The position numbers and the translations under genes were made by a program. A DNA stretch of 64,000 nt from Carallia brachiata (Eukaryota > Streptophyta > Magnoliopsida > Malpighiales > Rhizophoraceae): NCBI GenBank assembly GCA_021464245.1, contig JADCRB010000040.1, positions 5,486,273 to 5,550,272 of the forward strand, given 5' to 3'. Under the pieces are notes generated by a model. It did not search any database. It saw only the letters and a list, made by a program, of their open reading frames with translations, and was not told the DNA's origin. Positions 53,854 through 64,000 of this stretch are shown piece after piece; the stretch's first letter is position 1, and each line of letters starts with the position of its first letter.

Positions 53854-55479
53854 CCTCCGGGGCCCTGCTCCTTGCTTGCTTTAATTAGTTGCAATTTGTT
53901 CTCCCTATCTCTTTGGTCTTTATCTATTTTTCAATTAATTATCATTTTTCTTTTCTTTAAGCGGGGGGACTGGAGTCACTGGATGATCGATTGACGCGTC
54001 AGCCTCTTCCCGATGGAATCTTGCCGAGTACGGACAGAAAAGGACTTTTTGTCCTTATAATACTTTAGTTTTCCTTTTTTTTTTTTTTTTTTTTTGGTTC
54101 CTTTTTCCGAAACAAAAATGCGTACCGCCAGTTCACCGCCTGCACGCTAAAGCTGCGGGTATCTGTTGTTTGTCGATGTCTTTGTAAGACAAATCCACTA
54201 TGCACCAGATCATAGTGATTATTAGAACGTGAAACTTCGTATCGCACCTCAATTCTCTGTGTTTCGATTATAAGATTTTAATAAGAAAAAAAAGTTATAA
54301 AAAAAATTTATTAAAAAGAAAATTATGAGGAAAAAAAATGAATGAATTTATTATTTAGAGAGATGAAAAAATATGAAAAAAAAAATTGATATATTTAAAT
54401 TATATAAAAAATAATTAGATATTTAAAATTACAAAATTACTCTTTCTTATTTTTTAGTTTTTTTTTTTTTGGAGTCCCAATTATTATTAGTACTTTTGAA
54501 TACTGCATTTCAACTAAAGTCCATCAAACACGCTGCAACCACCAAGCTTGGCTGGTTTCACGCCTTCTGCTATGTTGGAGTGCCAACCTCTTGGCATTCC
54601 TTTTTGCCTTTTTTGCACGCCTTCTTCTATTTTGTTTTTGTTTTTTTTAGTCTTCATAAAAGGTTGGGAGAGAAGAATTTTTTTCTCACAGGTTTCTCAC
54701 CTATTGCCAAATAAGTGAAAATTTGTTAAAAAGCGTTATTTTCTTTCAAATGGGTTTCTCACAGTCATCCAAACAGAGGGCTAATGTGTAATTAACACCC
54801 AGTTTATTTTGTCAAAAAAATTGAGGCGTAAAAATTCAAATCTAAATTATATGCTAAAAGCATTCTTACATCAGTTGTTAATACCCAATTTTCTAGTCTT
54901 TTCGCTGTCAGAAATTGACATCGCATGCCACTGACAAAACTCAATGGTAGAAGTGTACAACAGATTGTTAATATGTAACAGTAAGCACATGGCAAAATTG
55001 TTTTAAAGAAAATAATTTTAAATAAAAATAAAAGACTCAAATTCTACTTAAATGAAATCACATGAGATTGCAACTTGTAGAATTTGCCTGCCATTATGTT
55101 GATTTGAGAAGGGGGGCTAGATCAACCATCCCTCTGGCCTTTTTGCTTTTGGTTGCTTATGTTTTTTGTAACCTGTTGGAAAGTTTTTCTTTTTCTTTTT
55201 TTTTTGAGATTTGTAACCTGTTGGAAGTTGAAGCATGTAGAACTTGTATATTCTTTTTTGTGCCAACCGACTGAAAATGAGATGGTGAGAAGGGTGTTTA
55301 GATTTTGTTGTAAGGTGAAAAAAAAAAGTGATGAGAAAGAAATTGGAAGAAAATAAAATGGTTTTCTTTATAGTTATTTAAATAAGTTAGAATTAAGTGT
55401 AAAAGAAAATTATAAGAAAGTAAATTTATTATTTGGATATGATAAAAAAATGAAAGAAAAAAAAAATGTATGTGGATGA
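53854..55479. other. Spacer with two MITE-like purine tracts
   Basis: It holds the upstream region of the GH1 gene (no clear TATA box). Two purine-rich stretches (about 54253-54440 and 55285-55470) share 'gaaaatgaatgaatttatta'-like text with the Tourist-like family. The second directly abuts the LTR element, so the element may have inserted into a MITE. Confidence 0.4.
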
Positions 55480-55884
55480 TGTAGGATCAATATCGAGAAA
55501 AGATTGTTGGTAAGGAAAAAGGAAATTTAATTCAACTTTTAGGAGGGAAACTGAAATTTTTATTTAATGTTGTATACTCGTAGTACAAACAACAAATGAC
55601 ATAAACAATAACAGTGGAATACACCACTGACCTAATCGAATCCACCACTAACACTTTAACATAGAGTTCAATCATAAGCTCAATATAATTACAACTGACT
55701 TAGCAATAGAACAGAATTGGTATTTGTAAGAAATCAAGTCCAAAAAAGACAAACAGTAGAAAACAACGAAAGTTAATAATGCACACTGATAAGACTAAAT
55801 ATGATTTGATACAGACTAAATTAGGTTCACTTTGATTGTCGTTTTTGAGAATATTGTTTACCAAATCTTTTTCTGTTTGCATCA
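55480..55884 (-). repeat. 3' LTR of the Ty3/gypsy element
   Basis: On the minus strand it starts TGATGCAAACAG and ends GATCCTACA. It aligns along its whole length with 61783-62164, for example 'taccaaatctttttctgttt' against 'taccaaatctttttctatcc'. Confidence 0.93.
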
Positions 55885-55893
55885 TTCCCCCTA
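55885..55893 (-). other. Polypurine tract
   Basis: AGGGGGAA on the minus strand directly precedes the 3' LTR start TGATGC, as expected for the plus-strand primer of an LTR element. Confidence 0.75.
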
Positions 55894-58800
55894 GATTGAA
55901 AAGAACTTGACTTCGGCAAGTGAGATTCCAGGTACTGGGCCAATAAGGTAGGCGTTGAGAGAGTGGAAGTCAGTCTTATTGATCCAAGTTGCATATGATT
56001 ATGGGCAATCTTTCCACTTGATAAAAAAATGACAAAATCCTTTATCTGAAGAAACAACTAGCTCATCATCAAGAATAACATCAATCATGTCACGTTGTGG
56101 TGGGAGGACCGACGACTTGGACGCAAGTGGACTTGTAAAAAGACTAGAAGAAACAGGAGGCTCAAAAGTGCCTCGGTAAAGTGATAAATCCCCTACGTTG
56201 AAAATAAGACTAATATTCATATCAGTAGGCAAATCAAGCAAGTATGCATTAGGTCCATTTTCTGAACAATAAAGACAGGGTCAATGGCTTGAGCATGTAG
56301 TTTCTTAAAAAAATGTTTTGGATAACACTCCGGTCGAATGCAAATCATGACATAATCACTTACATTGAAATTAATAGTCCTACGATACACATCAGTAGCA
56401 AGTTTATAATCACTATTATTTAATGCAACTTTGTGTCGTATTTCACCATACAACTCATGGATGTGTCGGGCAAAATTTTTAGCAGGCTCAGATGAACAGA
56501 TATCAGAGGGAAAAGGAATGAGGTCAATAGGTGTACAAGGGGAATGTCCATACACAATCTCAAAAGGATTTCTGCTAGTAGTTCGATTAACCTAATTATT
56601 ATAAGCAAACTCAACAATAGGCAAGATTAAGTCTCAATTACCCTGTTTATCTCATACAAGGTATCAAAGCAAATCTCCTAGAATACGATTGACAACTTCA
56701 GTTTGACGATCAGTTTGAGGGTGAAAAGCAGAGGAAATGTTCAAAGTGGTACCAAAAAATTTCCAAAGTGTTTTCCAAAAATAATTGACAAATTTGACAT
56801 CACGATTTGACACAATAAAACTAGGTAAAACATGCAATTTAACAATTTCCCCAAACAACAATTTAGCAACATGAGATGCATTTGTGGCTACATGGAATGA
56901 AATGTGCCATTTTAGAGAATCTATCCGCAACAATGAAAATAGAATCATGACTATGATCTATTTTAGGTAAATTAAGAACAAAATTCATACTCACATCTCT
57001 CCAAAGTGCATGTGGAATAAGGAGAGGGGTGTACAGACTAATGTTTTTCTTTTTAGCTTTCACAACCTGACACGTGTGATATTGTGACACAATCCTAAAA
57101 ACATCTCGCTTCAATGATAGCCAATAGAATTTATCCTCAACAAGTGCAATAGCCTTATCTCTACCTAAATGTCCAGCTAATCTACTTGTATGCATCTCCC
57201 AAACTAAGAAATGACGAAGTGACATGCGAATGATATACAACTTGTTGGACTACAATAGAAAATGATCTTGAACGACAAAATCAACATAATCATGACGATT
57301 AGCATATCTAATTACAAGAAAAATGACACCGAAATCAAGATACTGAGGATATTAATCTACTAACCTATCAAATCCTACGACATGGGTACTTAAAGACTAA
57401 AGAACAAAAATAACACGATTGAGAGCATCAATAGCTTTATTTCTGTACCAGAATAATATTTGACAATAAAGGAATATTCATTCAGAAACTCAACCCAAAC
57501 AGCATGAGGAGAGTCCAGTTTCTTTTGGGAGTTCAAATAGCGCAATGCTTGATGGTCAGAATACATAACAAACTCTTGAGGTAACAAATAATACCTTGAG
57601 TAATGAAGTGACTGAACTATAGCTCCTTGTCATAAGTGGAATATTTCTGGTTTGCCTCATTAAGTTTCTCGCTAAAGAAAGCTATATAATGCCCTTCTTG
57701 ACTTAAGATTCCCCCAATGCCTACATTAGAGGCATCACAAGTGACTTTGAAAACCTTATGAAAGTCGGGGTGTCTCAAAATAGGTGTTTCACTGAGCTTT
57801 TGTCTAGATACTGTAGTATTCCAATGAAAATCTCCCTTTTTTAGGTAATTTGTAATGTGAGTCATAATAGTACTAAACCTCTTAATGAATTTTCTATAGA
57901 AAGCAGTTAAACCATGAAAGCTATGAACCTCAGTGATGGACTTAGGTTCACGCCACTCTCTAATGTCTCTAATCTTCTCAAGGTCAGTAGCTATACCTCA
58001 TGTATACACAATGAAGCCTAGGAATAGCACCTCAGACTGAAGAAAGGAACACTTCATAAGGTTGACACACAATTTGACTTTCCTAAGAATGATGAAAACG
58101 AAATGCAAGTAACTTAGGTACTCTTCTTTCGACTTACAATACACAAAGATATCATTAAAGTAGACAACAAGAAATTTACCTATGAAAGGTTTCAAGACAG
58201 TAGTCATGACCCACATAAAAGTATTGGGTACATTGGACAAACCAAAGGACATGACTAGCCATTCGTACAAACCATCATGCGTTTTAAATGCAATTTTTCA
58301 TTCACCCCTAGGCCTACTGTGAATTTTCGATATCTGCCTCGCAAGTCTATTTTGGAATACCAACTAGAACCAACTAGCATATCGAATATATCCTCAAGCC
58401 TAGGAATTAGAACCTGTACTTTACTGTGATTTTGTTGATAGCTCAACTGTCAACACACATTTTCCATGATCCATCTTTCCTAGAAGTTTACAAGACAGGA
58501 ACAGCACAGGGACTAAGACTATGACACACAAAACCTTTAGACAAAAGTTCCTCAACTTGTCTGTTTAACTCCTCTCGCTCATTGGGATTCATCCTATAAT
58601 ATGGAAGGTTTGGTAGTTGTGACCCAAGAACTAGATCAATGATATGTTAAATGTCTCTTATAGGTAGTAACTCACTAGGAAGTTCCTCAGGCATGATATC
58701 CTTAAATTCATTTAACAAACTTTGAAGTTCAGGTGGGATATGATAATTGAGTTTGGTGGATTAAAGAAGGGCTTCTTTAGCAACAATTGCTATCGGCAAT

Positions 58801-59260
58801 CACTCGTCTGACATTCTTTCTCAAAGACTCTATGATTTAGGATGAAGACCTTTCTTTATTGGAATGGATGAGCAGACTTGGATTTTATTTTATTGTCTTT
58901 TAGTTGGGGCCTTACAGGTCTAAGAATGATATTCTTACCCTTATACGTAAAGAAATAGGTATTCTCCCTACCATGATTTGTCACATCGAGATCATAAAGC
59001 CAATGGAGACCAAGAAGAACGTGAGCAACATTCATAGGTAAAACATCACACAAAACTTTATTTTCATAGTCACTTAATTGAATGGGCACTAAGCATCTCA
59101 CAGTGACAAGTAAAGTGGTTTTGTTTACCCAGACTACCCTAAAAGGTTGAGGATGTGGCTTTGCTTTAAGGTTTAGACACGAAATAGCAAACCTAGAAAC
59201 AACGTTCATGATGCTACCACTATTAATGAACATCTTACAACTTTGATCTGTCAACTTAAT
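55894..59260 (-). pseudogene. Ty3/gypsy pol remnant
   Basis: Order on the minus strand: protease (about 59254-58900), reverse transcriptase (58450-58000), RNase H (57865-57390), integrase (57240-56216) and a chromodomain-like end (about 56080-55930, with FFIKWKDCP). Frames change and stops interrupt many times. The protease centre reads INSGS where DSGS is usual, and the reverse transcriptase centre reads YFND where YxDD is usual. Both are Asp-to-Asn changes, as expected from C-to-T decay of methylated DNA. RNase H keeps CDASNVGIG; integrase keeps HPQTDRQTEVVNR. Not functional. Confidence 0.9.
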
Positions 59261-59432
59261 GTGGGTGTGGAAAATGCTAGTTTGCTTCTATTCATCATTG
59301 TCTACAAAAGTAGTCAATATATACCTAACGACACCAGAATGTTGGTCTGCTAAATTAGGGTAATCAAGATAGTCATCTTCATCTCTAGAATACTCTATAA
59401 GATCAACAATTCGGTCCTCTCCTTTTACGAGG

Positions 59433-60480
59433 TCATATGACTTTAGCTTTATAACTAGGGCACGTTGGGGACAACAAGTAGCTATATGACCATATTGGTG
59501 ACATCGATGGCATTGAATAAAGAATTACTGCCTCGGGACTCCATCGAAGATCTGACAGGACATGAATTGGGAGTGAAAGATGTTTTCTCCTTACCGAGAT
59601 TATCTCTAGGTGCGAACTGAGTGGCAGATTTTGAGTGAGAAGAAGAAGTGGAAGGAAGGAAATATTTTGTTTGATGGGATGCGGTGACAAAGGTAGACAC
59701 ACATTTTAAAGAACAGACCCTACTGTGTTTCTTAATCTCTAAAGCCTTCTGATAAGCTTCTTTTAGAGTTTCGGGAAATATGAGGAAAACTTTTCTCTTG
59801 ATGTCATACCTAAGACCGTCAACAAATCGACTGACAATGACAAAAGAATCTTCATACATTTGGCATTTGAGTAGGAGTTCTTCAAATTTGGACATGTAAT
59901 CAATCACACTAAAAGTCAATTGCTTATGATTTAAAAGTTTCCCAAATAATTGACTCGTATGAAAGGTATAAATGTACTTTTGTTTTAATTTCATTTTTAT
60001 AACTGCCCACTAAGTGACTGTGGTTCTCCTAGACGTTCCATGTTATGTTGTTCATTTTGCCAACATTTTTTTGCAGTGCTTACAAGTTTTAATTTAGCAA
60101 AACAGACACGTTTGATATCAGTTATGCCATACCACTCAAAATAACCTTCTAAATTATCAAGTCAATCCATGAGCACATTGGGATCTAAAGTACCATCATA
60201 TTCAGGTGCATCAAGTTTGACTCGTTTGGTGACATTATGATAGTCTAAATGACCATACATAAGAGGTTGTTTAGGAATCTATTATTTCTACTAAATTTGT
60301 TACCTCTCTCGGGAAACTCAAAAATTGGGTGGTGATGTGCTCAAGTCTATGAGGGGCTCTAATGGTAGTCCACGGGATAGTCTTAAAGAAAATGGTCACC
60401 TTCACTTATAGGCTATCTACATTCAAATGCAGTTGGAATATTTCTATCAGGTGGGAATCTGACAATTGATGTTGGGGTGA
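59433..60480 (-). pseudogene. Ty3/gypsy gag remnant
   Basis: A retrotransposon gag domain is recognisable from 59994 leftwards (FSVIDYMSKFEELLLKC, then RFVDGLRYDIKRKV and LKEAYQKALEIKKH). More broken homology extends right to about 60480. A CCHC knuckle (C-H-R-C-H-Q-Y-G-H-I-A-T-C-C) is encoded near 59470-59515 in another frame. Several stops and frameshifts are present. Confidence 0.8.
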
Positions 60481-61764
60481 CATGATTCCTTTGATTACTG
60501 TGAGGGACAGGAGTGGATATTTGGGTATAAACAAATCTTTTCACAGATCACGGTGACTCATGAAATTGCCTAACGGACTCAAGTTGTTCAATTCAATTTA
60601 TTAACTACTAGACTGCCCTATGAGACTCTGCATTTGGGACTGTAAAAGTTGGTTTTCTGGTGGGTTTTGGGGTTGGGAAGTGAAGTTATTTTCGGCTTCT
60701 TTGTTGGTTACCCTTTTTTTTATATATACTGAGATAGACACTTATCACAAGAAGTAATAAAGTTATAAAATGATGCTAAATGCACTGGAAGACTATAGAT
60801 CACAATGTCAGGTAAATGTCATAGAACAACAACAACATATCCTAAACAATAAATATGCATAAATAATGGTGAGCATTAATAATAATAAGCAGGCAATCAA
60901 TAGTAGGGGTAAGCACAAAGTTGAATGGGGAAGGACAATCAAATATTTTGGGTATCAAACGACGGTAAATCACAAAATGGTAGAATTTTTTTTTTAAAAA
61001 AAAAGAAGTTATAATGTGGGACCGAATGCAAACCTACCATTATATGATACTGACAAAAATATTAATGGAGTTTTCAATATTAAGGACAAACTATACTATA
61101 AGCATTAACTGGTGCGGACAAGCCTTTTTAAATGATTAGGCAATGGTTTATTGTTGTTGGTGAAAGAACCTTTTTTGGAACCCCTTTAAGTCTCCCTTGT
61201 AATCTGCTTTAGAGAAGATGAAAGCAGAGTAATAATAAGGAAATAAAATCACAAAAGTCGAGTGAGGATAGTCCCTGTTGATCACGGCGAAAAAAGAACG
61301 CACGACAGATCATTGGAGCAAGCGGTGGCGGGACAGAAGAATTCGCCGGTTGGCAATAGGGAACTAAGGTCTGGACCTTTTAGTGGCCGAAAATGGAAGA
61401 TCGGAGGTTGCTTGTTTCGTCTGGCGTTTCAGTCATAGGCGATGGAGGTGGTGCGGCGACAGCAAGCGACGGAGGGGTGTGCAATAGCGAACTTTAGGCA
61501 CTTTTCCGACGTGATGCCCTAGTGATTCCGGCACATCAGCCTCAGAAATGGATAGATCGGCAAACGACGATCCGAAAAAGTGGGTCTTGGTTCTATTGCA
61601 AATGGCTACTAATGAGCGGTAGCGACTTTCCAGTAAGCTGCAGCAGAACAAAATGCAAGTACTTTTGTTTTGATTTTTTTAGTCTTTTTTATTTTTGTTT
61701 GTTTCTTAAATAGATTGGATCCTTGGGTAATGGAAAGTTTGGGTGGTCTGGGGGATCAAAAGTT

Positions 61765-61777
61765 CCCTCTAATATCA
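61765..61777 (-). other. Primer-binding site, tRNA-Met type
   Basis: TGATATTAGAGGG lies five bases after the 5' LTR end on the minus strand. It differs by a few bases from the common TGGTATCAGAGCC site complementary to initiator tRNA-Met. Confidence 0.65.
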
Positions 61778-61782
61778 CTTAA

Positions 61783-62164
61783 TGTAGGATCAGTATCGAG
61801 AAAAGATTATTGGAAAGGAAATAAGAAATTTAATTCAAACTTTTGGAAAGGAAACTAAAATTTTTATTCAACGTTGCACACTTACAGTATAAATAACGAA
61901 CACAAATCACAACAGTCAAATCCACCACAAACACTCTAACACAAAGTTCAATCTTAATCTCTATATAATTACAACTAACTTAGTAATAAAATAAGAGTAA
62001 CATTTGTAGAGAATCAAGTCTAAAAAAGAAAAACATTATAAAATAACGAAAGTGGATAATACACACTAATAAGATTAAATAAGATTCGAAACAAATTAAA
62101 TTTTATTCACTTTAATTTTATCTTTTGAGACTATTATTTACCAAATCTTTTTCTATCCGCATCA
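61783..62164 (-). repeat. 5' LTR of the Ty3/gypsy element
   Basis: Minus strand TGATGCGGATAG to GATCCTACA. It pairs with the LTR at 55480-55884, with many substitutions and small gaps. Confidence 0.93.
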
Positions 62165-62742
62165 GTGAAATGATCAGTTTGTCCCTCAGCTTTCTTTTTT
62201 TATGAAAATGATAAAATCAAATACATTAATCTTAACAGTTGGTAATGCCATAATTCATCTAATGTCATGATGAGAGTTAGTAATGATCAGTGGAATTTGT
62301 GCGCCCATTAAAAATTTTTCTCACTATGTTGGAATCTTATTCTCACGCAAACACTACCAAACACAGGAATCGGGTCAGTTTGGATCTGGTTCTTTCTAAA
62401 TCCATTATTTCTCATGCAAATCATACAATCCAAATACTCAATGATGGTCCATCTGATATTGCATAAAACAGACAAGTAACTCAAATTTTCCGGGCTCTCA
62501 ATCCCAATCCATAATTATGTGGAAATTCAGTTCAGTAACTATTTTGTTCCAGTGACAAAATCAGTAAAGAAATTGAGTGAATTCTGCAAGAAATTTGCGA
62601 GTAGTCTGGTACATACAAACCTGCGCCATGGTTTCGAACTTTAGGCACTCATTGTCAAATAATTATTGATCATCAAACGCATAATTTTAGTCTGCCTCTA
62701 AGCAGCATGCACGATACATTTGTGCATATATATACATCTCAG
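62165..62742. other. Spacer between LTR element and second GH1 gene
   Basis: No gene seen. The last part is the 3' flank of the GH1 paralog. Confidence 0.4.
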
Positions 62743-64000
62743 CTACTGAATTGCGTGTCCATCGGGAAGACCTGAGGATTGTTTCTCAAGTTGGAGAATT
62801 GTATCAAGACTGGCTGTTTTCCCCTTCAAAAACTGGGAGTACCAATGTGCAGAGAGCCTGGGTTGCCGTTTCAAGTCTGGATCTTTCCAATCTACGTAAT
62901 ATAGTCCATATGCCACGTCATAACCACCCAATAGCTCTAACACATCCACAAAGGACCACACGAAATACCCTTTTGTATTTGATCCATTCCTTTCAAAATG
63001 ATGAAAACAGGATGTTAGACTAGAAGCCAAATAAAAAAAAAACCCAACCAGCATGAAACGTTAAAGGGACTGGGAAACAAAAATGGTAATTATATGACTA
63101 TGATATGACTCGTTACAGATGAATTTTAATCCACAGATCAAAGGAGCAAACTTTAGAAGACAACAGTCTGCAACATGACTAAATTGAATAGGCACTGAAG
63201 TCATTCTGGTGAAATTTTAAGATCTGGCCGCTCAACTCAACCATATTCATCTGAGAACTATAAACCTTGGACCAAGGTCAATGAACTCAAACTTGACTAA
63301 AATTTTAATTATATGACATGTTTTGCTTCAATCAGTCAACTGGATAAGAATGACATCACTGCAATGTTGATGAGGAGGAAAGTTTGCTGGAATGGTTCTA
63401 CAAAAGCAACAGTTGAATGGACATAGAAATACCTAATCGCATCGAGCAAACTCCCCATATATGCATGCAAGTATTGCACCCTCGAAGTATCCTCCAATTG
63501 TGAATCATATAGGGTAACTTGACCTGCCAAGATGCATTACACAATATCAATAAATAGCTATAGGGACATAGTTAAGAATGGAAAACTGTTTTCTCTGAGC
63601 ACTGAACACAAAGAATGCAATTTACTTTTAGAAATTTCAACAATTTCTTGACACCAAAACATGAGGAAAAAATAATAACATCAATAGGCATGCATTTAAA
63701 GAGAAAAAATACCATTTTCATGAACGAACATAGGAGGATTGCCATAAGCTTGCTTAAAGTACTCCAGTAATGCTTGCAGACCCCAGGGCCTCATAGGGTA
63801 CTGATCAGCTTAAAAGGATTAACTAGTTAAAAATTGGACTATCAAACAAAAAGAGCCAAATTACAAACTCCGTCTCCGACATCATTGCTAATCTGAGAAT
63901 AAAAGAGAAGGAACAAATATAACAAGAACATGACATTTCACCTCAAATGTTGATATTGTTTCATTATCCTTGTCAACTGCCAAAGCCAAAAACAGACAAA
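62743..64000 (-). CDS. GH1 beta-glucosidase paralog, C-terminal part
   Basis: Four 3' exons lie inside the window: 63976-63942, 63800-63713, 63523-63433 and 62989-62743 (stop at 62743-62745). The rest lies beyond position 64000. Exon sizes and phases equal those of exons 10-13 of the gene at 50406 (88, 91 and about 250 bases for the last three). The nucleophile motif reads [23 protein letters not shown] and [14 protein letters not shown] mark the C-terminal barrel strands. The visible exons are in frame. It is a head-to-tail tandem duplicate of the BGLU11-like gene, and its substrate is unknown. Confidence 0.92.

Larger units (their letters stand above)
55480..62164 (-). mobile_element. Decayed Ty3/gypsy LTR retrotransposon
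   Basis: Two LTRs in the same orientation, each bounded by TG and CA, flank a 5.9-kb interior with remnants of gag, protease, reverse transcriptase, RNase H, integrase and a chromodomain-like tail, in the Ty3/gypsy order. A tRNA-Met-like primer site follows the right-hand (5') LTR, and a purine tract precedes the left-hand (3') LTR. The LTRs differ at many positions and in length (405 versus 382 bases), so the insertion is old. Flanking five-base sequences (gatga and gtgaa) do not match exactly. The element lies between two tandem GH1 genes. It is a broken genomic relic. Confidence 0.93.

Noticed and set aside
55475..62169. Five-base target duplication for the Ty3/gypsy element
   Set aside because: The flanks read gatga and gtgaa; they are not identical, so no duplication is claimed.

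Overview
This window is nuclear DNA from a flowering plant, most likely a woody eudicot. The evidence is GT-AG split genes of typical plant families, very AT-rich spacers full of transposons, an L1-type LINE with a plant-style C-terminal RNase H, a Ty3/gypsy LTR element and Tourist-like MITEs. I cannot name the species. No prokaryotic system, CRISPR array, tRNA or rRNA gene was seen. Layout: (1) 1-5.1 kb holds AT-rich degenerate repeats, then a minus-strand p23 HSP90 co-chaperone gene in six exons (2338-4217) with a site II promoter palindrome. (2) 5.1-21.6 kb is a tandem segmental duplication with no recognised host gene. Copy A (about 5103-15330) and copy B (about 15344-21640) each carry their own later transposon insertions, so each copy serves as the empty-site control for the other. 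Copy A was hit by a near full-length LINE with a 15-bp target-site duplication, landing inside the 3' end of an older LINE-like fragment. Copy B received two Tourist-like MITEs and two longer insertions. (3) 21.6-27.2 kb is spacer with MITE relatives and short tandem arrays. (4) 27.3-36.8 kb is a plus-strand ABCC (MRP) transporter of the ABCC4/ABCC14 type. All its exons can be assigned, but four small indels break the frame. (5) 37.97-41.02 kb is a convergent minus-strand SPX-RING E3 ligase of the NLA/BAH1 type, with a MITE in intron 1 and one defective-looking splice donor. (6) 41-50.4 kb is spacer with a possible hAT-like element, a foldback element and another MITE. (7) 50.4-64 kb holds two tandem minus-strand GH1 beta-glucosidase genes. 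One is complete in 13 exons with one frameshift, and the other is cut by the window end. A decayed Ty3/gypsy element (55480-62164) lies between them. The genes do not form a pathway; they are ordinary neighbours. The most informative content is transposon history: nested insertions, empty sites seen in the sister copy, and a Tourist-like MITE family that recurs across the window. A second theme is a run of one- or two-base indels in otherwise conserved coding exons (ABCC, NLA donor, GH1). These mean either recent gene decay or uncorrected assembly errors, which the sequence alone cannot separate. I found no clear previously undescribed biological system.
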